Positions 12,961 to 23,900 of a DNA stretch of 64,000 bases are shown in pieces. The stretch is from assembly GCA_003586115.2 (NCBI GenBank), contig QVOM02000115.1, positions 9,187,980 through 9,251,979 of the forward strand, written 5' to 3'. The position numbers and the translations under genes are program-made. A model generated the notes under the pieces. It did not search any database, was not told where the DNA came from, and saw only the letters and a list, made by a program, of their open reading frames with translations. Position 1 is the first letter of the stretch. Each line of letters opens with the position of its first letter. This DNA comes from Salvator merianae. Taxonomy: Eukaryota; Chordata; Lepidosauria; Squamata; Teiidae.

Positions 12961-13305
12961 TTTGTTGTTGCTGTTGTTCAGTCATTAAGCAGTGTCTAAC
13001 TTTTTGCAATCCCAGAGACTATAGCACACCAGGCCCTTCTGTCCTCTACTTCCTCCTGAAATTTGCCCAAGTTCATGTTTGTTGCTTCCTTGACACTTTC
13101 TATCCCATCCTTTGCCATCCCCTTCTCCATTTGCCTTCAATCTTTCCAGCATCAAGGGCTTTTCCAATGAGTTCTTTCTCCTCATTATGTGGCCAAAGTA
13201 TTTGAGCTTCAGCTTCAGTATTTGTCCTTCCAATAAAAAGGGTTGATTTCCTTTAGTATTGACTTATCTGATCATCTTGTAAACCAAGGAACCCTCAAAA
13301 ACACA
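12961..13305 (-). mobile_element. BovB (RTE clade) LINE, 3' fragment
   Basis: Read on the minus strand, this is the end of a BovB element. An open frame at 12,985-13,233 contains KYFGHIMRR and SLEKPLMLE, matching the well-known C-terminal region of the BovB ORF2 protein. On the plus strand the sequence tracks the familiar ruminant BovB and Bov-tA 3' region: TTGTTGTTCAGTCA, TTTTGCAATCCCAGAGACT, TGGCCAAAGTATTTGAG and TGATTTCCTTTAG. The element is 5'-truncated and its catalytic domains are absent. Indels have shifted the C-terminal frame. Confidence 0.88.
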
Positions 13306-15607
13306 GTAATATGGTTACTCAATGGGATTCTAGAAATCATTACTGAATATAGTCTAAAATGTTGAGTAAATTTAACACGCCTCCAGTATGGTACTCATCT
13401 TGCACATTCTGACATTAAATTAAGTAAGTAACAAGACTGAGCTCTTATTATTCTGTACTCCCTTCAAACTTAACAATGTAGTGCTGATGCAGTGGCATAG
13501 CTGGAACTGAAAAATGAAAATTGCTCTGATGATTTTTGAGAAGGTTTTGTTTGTTTTGAATTCATTTCTGATTTAATTGAGTGATAGAAATTGCTTCACC
13601 TAACTGAAATTAGCATGTATCCTATCTTTAAATGACATTTGGAAATATAATAACTTGCCAAAAATAAGGTATCATGCTTTGGCAGTTCCACTTCTCATTT
13701 TCTGGAGGTTAGAAAATAAAATAGATTTCATTCGGTATCATGACACTTCTTACAACAGGGTATGCAATCTGGTGTTCTAGAGTTTATCAGTAATCAGTAT
13801 TGATTTATTTCAGACTGAACAAACAAGCCAAAGTTTGTTGTGTATATGATCTGGCAAAAGTTTCTGTCACATGCTTCTGTGTCCCCTTCACATGCAAGAG
13901 GAAGAGATTTAAGACTTGCATTCCTGCTTAGGAACAAATCACAATGTGTTGTCATATCTAAACATGGCAGACAGTAGTTTATTCAAACCATTTTTATACT
14001 AATAGGCCACCATTAGTGGTCAACGGAAAGAATTCTTTTTGACAATCAAACCAAATCACTTGACTGCAGAAGATTATGCAGTTGAAAGTGCATTCCCCAA
14101 TCTGTGCTGCAAATCAAGCTATCCAGAGAAAATCTTAAAGTTCACTCAGTGGCACATGCACAGAGAGTTGCACCCATTTTTGCCACATCTATTCATATTA
14201 AATAGCATCATGTTCCAGAGTACTTTAATATGCACATACCTGTATGTAGTGGACTCCTCTATGTACATGGACTGTCCCTTTCAGTTCCAACTGTGTCCAG
14301 TGGTCCTTTTTCATAAGACAGATGACTTTTTTAATAAAAGGCAAAATATACTCTGAAGAGAAAGTTTGAAATACAACAATGAAAAACCACTGTCATGTGT
14401 TGTCAAGAGAACTGTATGGTTGTGTCAGTGTAGTTACTTGAGGGATTCAAGGACGCCTTTACCTTTATTCTGTGTTTAAGTACATTCCAGTCTTGCAAGA
14501 ACATGTGCTACTATGGACAGAGTGGCAGAACGTACTGGTTATTTTATAGGCCTGTAAGAGTGTCATTCCATTTTCTTCTTCTCTGGAAGGAATGCTGTAT
14601 TTTAAACACTACTGCAGAGAAAGTCCTGTCCTGTTTAGATAGACATGGTGCATCAGATGGCTGGGAGATTGGGACCAGAGCCTCCAAAGGTGACCTAAGA
14701 GCATGTGAAACTTCCTAATACTGGTGAAGATGGCCTCAGCTGTCCTGGTGACCTTTAAGTACAACAATCTATATTAGTTGTAATTTCTTCTGCATTTTTC
14801 AGAGGTGGCCCTATGGGAAGCACATTATAGCAATTGAGTGTGCAGTCTAGTTTCTTAAGAACTGACACATTTCTCCAAAAACATCTCTCATCACTACACA
14901 TCTGCATTTCCACAGATAGCCCAAACATTTTTACCTGCAGCTATTTTCATTGTTTCCATAGTGGTAACAATAAGACATTTCCAGCTCCCTCTGTTCTATC
15001 AATATTTAACAAACTAGAGGCATGAGTATGGTTCAGTGGTTTATGATAGAGCAGCTGTGTCTTTTTTCTCTCTCTTTTCCCCAACCCCAGTTTCATAATA
15101 TAGTCCCTCTTTCTTTGACTATGAACAAATCTGAACTAGTGTGGTCACAGTTACCTCTATTAGCTTCTAAGCCAGATACCGGGATTAGAAAAAGACTTCA
15201 GTCTTTGGATAAAATTAATTATGGTTATCGAAATGACACTTATAGTCATTACTAACAATAACCAGAGAGTGGGATGGAGGGAGAATGAGGGGAAGAAGCG
15301 TACAAGCTTTCCCGATCACTGGAACATGCTCCAGACCATGGTACTCAAGATGGGAAAAAGAAGTGCAACCACATTATGGATAATACTGTAAACTATTGGT
15401 ATGATGCGTCCTCTTTTAATATGTAGCATATAACTCAGTTGACTTCATGGTGCTTGAAATTAGTGGACAGCTAAGATGACACTATGCTGAACTGAAAATG
15501 TTGCGTACGGACAGCCTGGTTAATGTGTGAGTTTTGTATTGTCTATTAGTCTTGATGTTGCCTCATTTTCCCACCCTTCCCCCTTTTCTTCTGCTCCCTC
15601 AATGAAG
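13306..15607. other. Presumed intron 7, 3' part
   Basis: AT-rich non-coding sequence ends in a long pyrimidine tract (about 15,560-15,600) that leads into exon 8. Several short open frames occur (for example 14,039-14,356). None resembles a known protein or has matching splice signals. No repeat termini were recognised. Confidence 0.55.
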
Positions 15608-15850
15608 AAGACGAAGCAGCAGCAGCAGCAACCGTTAAAGGTCCAGTGGCTGATGAACCCAAACCTGCTGTTCCCCTGGAGGAGAAATGTGAGAACATGG
15701 GTGGGCCTGCTGAGCCTTTGCAACAAGCAGAGGCCTTCAGGGAGGCTCAGCAGCATTCCATTCCTGAAGAGCAAGAGGCGCGCAATGGGGAAAATGTAAC
15801 CATAGTTGAGGAGCCCTCAAAAGCAAAAATGCCTTCCTTGTGGGAGGAAG
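15608..15850 (+). CDS. MAP2: MAP2 exon 8, optional cassette exon (81 codons)
   Basis: This internal exon has no start or stop codon. A strong pyrimidine tract leads to a tandem acceptor (AG at 15,606-15,607 or 15,609-15,610), and the donor is GAAG|GTGTGT. The translation is acidic and begins with E-D-E followed by five alanines. It then runs through KPAVPLEEKCENMGGPAEPL to an end in PSLWEE. It contributes to the N-terminal projection region. It is phase 1 on both sides (243 bp), so it can be skipped without shifting the frame, as expected for the alternatively spliced exon 8 known from mammals. Assignment rests on position before exon 9, phase and composition; I could not align it to human exon 8 from memory. 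The alternative acceptor would drop one glutamate. Confidence 0.75.
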
Positions 15851-17243
15851 GTGTGTCCTCCTTAGGGACCTGCATGTGTTGGCTGTATATGAGCTCCGGC
15901 TTTTTCCACTCTCTTTCATTTACTCTCCTGCCCATTTATTGCCCTCATTCTTAATGCTCTTGTTATTATGCTTGAAGAGTGCATAACAGGCAAGTCAGTT
16001 GTGCAAATGCCATATGATGTGTGGTTTTCCCACCACTGCAGCTATTCCTAACTTTCTTTTCCTGTCATGATACAGTATGTCATGCAGCCAAGCCGATAAC
16101 CCGCAAAGCCTTCCCTCCCTCCTCATTGCAGACGTGTTTGCCAGTCACATTGCTGATCTGTGTATATTTTTTGTTTGTTTTTCCTTTCTTTTGTGATGCA
16201 GAGGTTCATCTGCTTTTCATTGCAAGAAACCAACTGATTAACCTTGACTATGACATAAACAAGCTTGAATTGTACAAATGTCTTTTGTTTGCAGTGTATA
16301 GTGTATTTTTGCTTATGCTTCAGTATATTCTGGCAGTTTTCTGAAGGCTACTTGCTTCTTATGTCATATATTTGCCATTCATTGCAGTCCACCATGACTT
16401 TCCTTAGCCATTGCCAGAATTTTGAGTTTCCATCTACTTTATCCTTCTTACAAATTGATGATCCAGGATGAAAAAACCAGGATGGTGAGAGATTCTGTTG
16501 TTCTGAACATCAGAATGAAGAGCAAGATTAGGCATTCTTGAGCGAAATGAACTGTCACCAATTCAAACAAATAACCTTTTGTTATTTGCGTTTTTAATGA
16601 TACTGCAGATCCTTGGCTAGCCAGTTTCAGCTGTGATCCAGAGATCATCATGTAACACATAATTCTTACACAATTAATTGCACAGGAACTTAACCAAACT
16701 TAAGACTGTCTGTCAAAAGTCTGATTCAGGTTATAGCGTTTGAACACAGAGCTGCTGCCAGATGCAACAGAAAAAGCGATAAGTGGTTGCACAAAGGCCC
16801 AGGCCGACAAACAGGACCAATGACTTTCCATTGCAGTGTTGGCCAGTTTCTCCATTGTCTTGACTTAAAGTAAGTGCAGGATTTTCCACATTTACCTGGA
16901 AAAGCTGACACTCATCTCAATCTAGCACTGAGTAGCCCATGCTGGTGCAGTGTCAGCTTGATCGGCTCCATTTGCAGCTGTAGAGTAGACCCTTCAGACT
17001 TAAAAGGGTGCGAAACACTGCCGTTAAGACTGGAAGAAACTGATCTGATCTGACAGCCCCCTTGGAAGATGAAACGAGGGAGACACCAATTTCTTTGAAA
17101 AAGTCAGTGCATTTCCTTGTCATCTGGAGAATCCCTCAGTGTGGCTTCTGTTTTGCTTTATTAACCTAGAATCCACTGAAGAGGTCAGGAAACATGTAGG
17201 GGTATGTAAAATTGCATGGCAACGCAGGACAGGGACCGCATTC
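15851..17243. other. Intron 8, 5' part
   Basis: Non-coding sequence downstream of exon 8. Pyrimidine-rich stretches are frequent from 16,020 to 16,200 and include acceptor-like sites, but no open segment with MAP2 similarity follows them. No repeat family was recognised before the hAT element. Confidence 0.5.
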
Positions 17244-17251
17244 CTTTAGAC

Positions 17252-17480
17252 CAGTGGTTCCCAACCTTTTTTTGGCTATGCCCCACTGAAGCATCTCTAA
17301 AATCCTGATTGCACCTGCCCCCCATGACATATAATTCTTATTACTCAAAAAATGAACTCCTGTTCATGTGGAGGAAGCCTAAAAGACCATTAACTTGAAT
17401 AATAACTCATTCTCGAATTGCCCCCCTTAAAAATCAAATTGCCCCCCTGTGGGGCATGTGCCCCATGTTGAGAACCACTG
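17252..17480 (+). mobile_element. hAT-type MITE, copy 2, complete with target duplication
   Basis: The 229-bp element has terminal inverted repeats CAGTGGTTCCCAAC and GTTGAGAACCACTG. It is flanked by a perfect 8-bp duplication, CTTTAGAC, at 17,244-17,251 and 17,481-17,488. Terminal CA...TG and an 8-bp target site are diagnostic of hAT. It has no coding capacity, so it is non-autonomous. The exact flanking repeats suggest a moderately recent insertion. Confidence 0.93.
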
Positions 17481-17488
17481 CTTTAGAC

Positions 17489-18704
17489 AATTTCTGATTA
17501 AACCTCTCTTTCCCAAATGTTTGTTCCACAGGGCAAATGGCACTTAAAGTCCCAATATGAAGTGCACAACCCCATAGCTATTAATAAAAGAGGTTTTAAT
17601 TATGGATGATGTGATACATTCTAAGTTGAACTTGAAATATTTTCCATCCAAGATATTGAAAGTTCTTCACTTAAGGCTATAGGATCTTCCTTCCGGCTGG
17701 TGTAATTTGACTTTTTCATCTGGTTCCTCCACACTTGCACACAAATTACCTGCACTAGTTATTTGCTATCATGAGTTTTGCCTGCAGTTTCTCGGACAGA
17801 CCTACCAAATATGGTTTGGATGATAGATTCCTTCTGCTGTGCCAGCCCCACCCCCACGTGCTCTTCTGAAGCTACTGCAGTCATCACAAGGGATCCCCCA
17901 GAGTCAATTTCGTGGAGGATTTGTAGTGATGAGGAGATCATCATGTTTTTGCCCCTCAAGTTACATTTTGAGATATTAAATTGTTCAGAATTAAAGAACA
18001 GGAGAAGATAGTGGGGTGATATCCCACAATAACATTATTGTGGAAAAATCTACTTCCAACCCAGGTTTTACCTATAAACCAAGAGAACTTACCTTGTCTG
18101 GATGCTTGCTTGTATTGTCTGCCATCTTGTGAATGGCCACCACGCATGTGTGGGACCTAACCAGGCCAAAAATGGCAGCCATGCATGCACACAAGGTAGC
18201 AACTGTGCACTTCTAGATTTGTTACATCATCAAAATACTCGGTTGTATGCATCACACCATCATGGAAGCAAGCATCCACACCAATAAGTGCCTCTGCTTC
18301 CCTGCTGCCTGGCAAGCACACAATCATTCCAGAGGTGCACTTTATTCTGGAAGATCGCCAAATAGCAAAACAAACAAGAAATGTGTGGAAGTGCCAGACA
18401 AAAAGTGTGGAGACAAATATTCCATTCTTTCAGCATATTAAAACTTGGACAAATGAAGAAAGTGCAGTTATTCAAAAGCTATGTAATTTATTGAATTCAA
18501 TATCATAAGATATAACATTGGTCTTAGGTGGATTTTTTGCAAGGTTAGTAATAATCAGAGAAAACAATTGATCTCTGGTTGTTAGCTGAGACCATTAGTT
18601 TTTTTTCAAAGAACCTATGTTGAGAACTGCCACCATCATGCCTAGAATATGAGCCTGTTGGCTGGGCCCTGGAAGCAGTAAGTTTTCTAGAAAGCTTTAA
18701 AACA
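17489..18704. other. Intron 8, middle part, with a decayed MITE relative
   Basis: From about 18,005 to 18,310 the sequence is related to the inverted-repeat element at 40,476-40,911. Both carry a similar order of blocks around TGTGCACTT and GCATCAC. It begins with a perfect short palindrome, CCACAATAA / TTATTGTGG (18,024-18,043). Termini could not be fixed. The rest is unremarkable. Confidence 0.45.
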
Positions 18705-18707
18705 TTT

Positions 18708-18759
<52 letters not shown>

Positions 18760-18761
18760 TC
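18705..18761. repeat. CTTT/TTTC tetranucleotide microsatellite, about 14 units
   Basis: An uninterrupted TTTC array of about 56 bp abuts the 3' end of a minus-strand LINE copy. It probably grew from that element's A-rich tail. It should be highly polymorphic. Confidence 0.95.
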
Positions 18762-19110
18762 CCATTCTATACTGAAAGGCCTCAGGTCAGGTCATAATAA
18801 AATCTCTATAAAAACAGATAAAATAGATTAGCTAAAACAATAACAATGCCTGCATGGGGAGATGATGTTGTTCCCTTACCCAAAGGCCAAGGGTAAAGAG
18901 GTGCATCTTTACCTGTCATCTAAATACATGCAAAGAAGGTGCCTGATGCACCTCACAGTGGAGACTATTCCATAACCCGGGGGCTATCACTGAGAAGGAC
19001 CTCCCATGGATCCTCACCTCCTTAACCACTGAAGAGGGTTGGCACCACCAAGAGGCCTCACTGGCAGATCTTAGGATACAGGCAGGTTGCATATTAGGCT
19101 GCATGCAGAC
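18762..19110 (-). mobile_element. CR1/L2-clade LINE, 3' end fragment
   Basis: The minus-strand translation at 18,916-19,104 contains SFSVIAPGLWNSLH followed by APSLHVF. This is the C-terminal signature of the same LINE group as the copies at 6.8 kb and 58.3 kb. The copy is truncated upstream of this signature, and reverse transcriptase motifs are absent. Confidence 0.75.
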
Positions 19111-20314
19111 TTTTAGCTACACAGAACAACTTCACCTGGTGCAGGGTTTCTGGATCTAGCCAAGTAAATAATAGAGTGAGGAAGGAAGACTCTTTCCCCA
19201 TTTGGAACAATTCTCTGAATCACAGCTCATAGTGTTAAGCCATTTTCTATTAGTCTCTCATAATGCCTAATCTGATCAACGAAAGCACTCATTAAAAGAA
19301 ATGGTGATCTTGAAGAATATAACTTTTGTGGAAAACAAAGCAATTTTTTAAAAAAATATTACTAGGGAAAAAAAGAAATATCAGTCCTGTTCTGGTTAAT
19401 ATTTTCCACTTTTTATTCTCAAGTTTAGAAGAATACAACAATGTATGCCTTGCATTTCCAAACATATCCATTTTACTTAGAAGTATGCTCCACTGAGTTC
19501 AGTGAAGTTTACTTCAGTAAATGTGCATAGGGTTGCAGTGTTAATGTTTTACTTTGTATTCCTTCTGAACAAATGGAAAGTTATTTTTTCTGTAACTTAA
19601 ATTGAAAAGATTCCTACCCAAATGCTTATGTGTTGAGTACTTATTATTTAGAGTTTTGCAAAATGTTTCAGGATATAATTTCAGACCTGTGTGATGGAAA
19701 AATAATGCAGTATTATAATAGGATACAAGGTCACATTATGCATGTTCAGTGAAACACTGGAGCAGTGCAGCCTTATTATGCATCCATATAAGGTATAAGA
19801 ATGATCACATTATATAAAATGTCATCAAAAAACATAAATGTAAGCATTATCATTTCTATGGCCTTTAAATCAGAAAATCTAAGCCCTGTGTTTTTCAGCT
19901 TTATGCTGGCAGTTACAATGGTACTGATTGTGTTTTAAGCAGTTTTAGATGTTTCTATTCAAAATCTAATTTCTGAGGGTTCCTTTTTTAAAAAAAGAAA
20001 AAGATGCTTTTCTTTAACAAGTAGAAATTGATATGTAATATATATTCCTTTGGTACCACTGTATGAATTAACTTAAAGAAAAGTAATTACTAAACTGATG
20101 TAAAAATTTATTAAATTTTTATTACACGGATATATACAGTTATATCCTATATATGACTTGTGGCAACCTCATTGCACAGTAAAGTATGCACATCTGAATT
20201 TGGGTTTCTCTTTAATATAATGATTGAGTCAACACTGGCTTGTGATTTTTAAAAACAGTATATATATTGGGCTTGTGTATGTCACGCATATGATTAATGT
20301 ACTTGATAATCTTT
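19111..20314. other. Intron 8, 3' part
   Basis: Mostly AT-rich and unremarkable. At about 19,478-19,545 there is a short fragment of a common amniote dispersed repeat (TTACTTAGAAGTATGCTCC, then TGCATAGGGTTGCAGTG). A related piece lies at 33,590-33,660. No exon was recognised. Confidence 0.45.
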
Positions 20315-20717
20315 GGGTCTTTCTGCACTTGCTGGTATTCCTTACCAGCAAGTGCACTAAGGGCTTCCCTTTCACACATTAGTGCAGCATACGGGGAAGC
20401 CCATTCACTGCTGGTACACTCCGTCCACACAGGACAGCATGGTCCAGATCAAGAGGCCCTCAATCTGGATCACTGGTAGACATCAATACTGAGGTCTACC
20501 AGCTCATCCTAGTCCAGAACATGGAGGTGTGCAGAAAGTGCATGCCTCTGTGTCCTGAGGCACCCATTTCAGCAGCACACCTTATTGTGCCACTGAAATG
20601 GGTCCCGCAGGGATCCAAAGCTGGGAACTTTTGCTGTGCAGACAGCCTTGTTCCGGCCCAGGGCAATCCATCCCAACCTTGTACCAGGATCTGCACCAGG
20701 TAAGTGCAGAAAGGTCC
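20315..20717. mobile_element. Non-autonomous DNA transposon (MITE) made of chained hairpins
   Basis: Terminal inverted repeats are GGGTCTTTCTGCACTT on the left and AAGTGCAGAAAGGTCC on the right. The possible target duplication is only TTT (20,312-20,314 and 20,718-20,720). Inside lie successive hairpins with perfect arms: 20,324-20,337/20,343-20,356 (14 bp), 20,361-20,369/20,394-20,402 (9 bp), 20,443-20,449/20,463-20,469 (7 bp), 20,473-20,481/20,494-20,502 (9 bp), 20,543-20,548/20,557-20,562 (6 bp) and 20,562-20,572/20,593-20,603 (11 bp). It has no coding capacity. It ends 187 bp before MAP2 exon 9. The superfamily is unassigned. Confidence 0.75.
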
Positions 20718-20904
20718 TTTGTCCCTTTCAAAAGAGAGTAAAAATCAACTGGGTTTTTTTAAAAAAACTCTATAAATAGGTAGTGCTGTTGCATGTGGCC
20801 ATTTTTTAATGAATCTGCCATGCTAAGTAATGTTATAAAGTAGTCAGCTGCTGCCTGTAAATGCTTTAAGTAACCTGTTATAAAATCCAGTCAAACAACT
20901 ACAG

Positions 20905-23900
20905 ATTTGCTTGCAGCCTCGAAGATGGAAATCCATGGCCAGGAACATTCAAGCCTTTTTACAGCGGCGCCATTAGGCACAAAGGAGTCAGAGAAAGGAA
21001 GTAAGACTATTGAGCCACCTATACATGATGCCTTAGTTCCACAGCCAGCAAAAACAGAGACTGTAGAAGTAACAGAATCACAGAGCAAAGGAGAAGAAAA
21101 GACTCTTTCAGCTATGTCAGGACAGACGTCGGATGCATCTTCACAAAAGACAGAGGACAGAACTTCTGTAAGACCAGATACTGATATTATGGAAGATTCC
21201 CATTTACATAAAGACCAAAAAGATTTGACAACAGAAGTGCACAAAGAAGGCAAAATAGCTGAAAAGTCTTCAGAGGCCCTGAAACCTTTAGAATCGAAAG
21301 TTGATCAAGTGGATGATACTAAAAAAATTGACCTGACCTCTCCTGAAAGCAGAGATTCTTCACTTTCTGAACCTACAGTGAATGTAAAAGACACAGATAA
21401 AAATGCTCGCTTTTCTGAAGCTTTGGCAGATACGCTGCATAAATCTGAATCAGAAGAAAGAAACAAAATTGTAGAGTTATCTACCACTAAAGAGATTGCC
21501 AAAGACCTTTCAAAAGATCAAAATGTCAACCAAGAGCAGATGCAAAAAGAGGGAGAGAAAATTGGAGTGGGCACTTCTCCCACCTTAAAACCAGTTACAG
21601 AGGAAGCACCCACTCAGAATGTTCCTCTTTGGGAAGAAGAGAAAGATATGACAGAAGATGAAAGTGATGAGGAAGGTTATTCCATGTCTAGTGGACAAAA
21701 GCCCAGACTATTGGATGATAAGATTTTTGCAGCTCATGACCAGCATACTGTTTTAGATAAAGAAAGCATGGCAAAAGATCCTGATTCTAAAAAATCACCT
21801 GATATATCCAAAACAGAGGATACGTTGGAGACAACAGGTGCTTCAATGACTCAGGATATGAAAAAAGAGGAAAAACACAGCCCTGAAACTTCAACAGCCA
21901 GATTAGCAGAACAATTATATGCAGCAGACGTTAAAGAACCTTTAGATAAAGCTGTTTTGTATACAGCAATAGAGAAAAGCCCTTCTGAACTAAGTAAAGA
22001 ATCACTTCTGGGAAAAGATTCTGCAAAAGTTGGGAAAGAGGAAATGTTTTCTCCTGCAGAATTGGAAACTGATAAAATGCAGATAGAAGAGGACAAATCA
22101 GGAATGTCTACATACTTTGAGACTTCTGCCCTTAAAGATGAAGCTGTCAAGGGTGACATATTACAGCAAGGCAGTGATTACTATGAACTGAGTGATTCTA
22201 AAGAACAGACCTGTGACCCTTACCATAAAGACTTCTCTGTATCTCAAAAAGACACTGAGGAATTTCAGCCAGGACCATATCAGCGCTCTGGTGTACCTAC
22301 TCATGAAGTAGGATACAGTACCCTTGCTCAGGGCTTCCAGGAAGATGACTCTGAAGAACGTAGCTCTCCTGCAGAAAGAATGTACACTATCGACCCAAAT
22401 GTATATGGGGATAAAAGAGAACTGCATAGTAAAAACAAAGATGACTTAACTCTCAGCAGGAGCTTGGGACTTGGTGGTAGATCTGCCATAGAGCAAAGAA
22501 GCATGTCAATTAACTTGCCGATGTCTTGTCTAGACTCTATAGCACTGGGGTTTAACTTTGGGCGCACACATGACCTTTCACCTCTTGGTTCAGATATTAT
22601 GGATAATGCTAGTGGAGATGAAGGTGATGATTACTTGCCAGTCACCACCCCAGCTGTAGAAAAGTCTCCAACCTTCCCAACAGAAAGTAGGGAAGAAGAT
22701 GAAAAAACTGAGGAGTCAAAAGCAAAAGAGGAAGGAGAGATCCAAGTGGAACCTTTGTGTGAATCTCCCTTCTCGGCTAAAGATTATTATAAAAATGGGA
22801 CTGTCATGGCCCCTGACTTACCTGAAATGTTAGATTTAGCTGGTACAAGGTCAAGACTAGAATCTGTGAGTACAGATGCTGAAGGAGCACAAAGGAAGTC
22901 CATTTCTTCAGAGGAGGTTGTAGATGATAACAGCGCAACTCAGCACCTGATGGCTGATGAAAACCACATGACTTTAAAAGCAGACAGTCAACTGGAAGAT
23001 TTAGGATACTGTGTTTTCAATAAGTACACAGTACCCCTACCATCTCCAGTCCAGGACACTGAAAATCTGACTGGCGAAAGCTGCCCCTTTGAAGACAAAA
23101 TTAGAAGAAATGTAGTTGCAGACCTCTCTTTGATTGAAGTGAAGTTAGCAGCAGCTGAGAAATCCAAAGAAGAAGTTGAAGTCTGTGGTGACTCAACAGT
23201 TCTAAGCAAAGAGTTTGAGCGGGAGAGAAAGGCTATTGATAAACTAGATACAGTGCTAGAAAAAAGTGAGGAACTCACTGATTCTAAAGAAATCTGTTCT
23301 TCTGAGGAACTTGAACATGAAAAGACAACTGCTGCCCCACCTTTAGAAAGTTCAGATGCTACAAATGTACTAGGGCTGGAGGAGAAAGCTTCTTCTGTAA
23401 CTATGAAAGAAGAAAAGACTATTCATGATGCCACAGAGATAGGCAAGGCAGAAGTTTCCTGTAAACCAAACTATGATGCCATAAAGCATGATATGGATTC
23501 CGCTGCTCGTCAAGTAGAGCAGGAATACCAAAGTAAATTAGGAATTCATATCACTGAGTTCATCTCGGAGCAGGGCACAGAAAACCAAGAAAAGACCCTC
23601 TCCACGCCACCCCAAGAGCCCAGTATCTGTGCACAAGTGGAACCTAGTAGTGTAAAAGATGCCGCTAGACTTTCTGAAATGGAATTTAAAGAAAAGGGTG
23701 CTAAGCCTGACCTGGTACATCAAGAAGCAGTAGATAAAGAAGAATCTTATGAGTCAAGTGGCGATAACGACCAAGCACAAGAGGGCTTGCCTGGGGAAAC
23801 TTCAAAACCATATGATAGGAAACTTGAGCCAGAAAGCCCATCTCTATCAGAAGAGGAGATGGCGTCACAGTTGCTAGTGGAACAAACAGCTATAGAAAAA

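Noticed and set aside
1..15607. Search for the MAP2 5' exons (start codon, RII-binding helix)
   Set aside because: No segment with the expected protein sequence and splice sites was seen; they probably lie upstream of the window.
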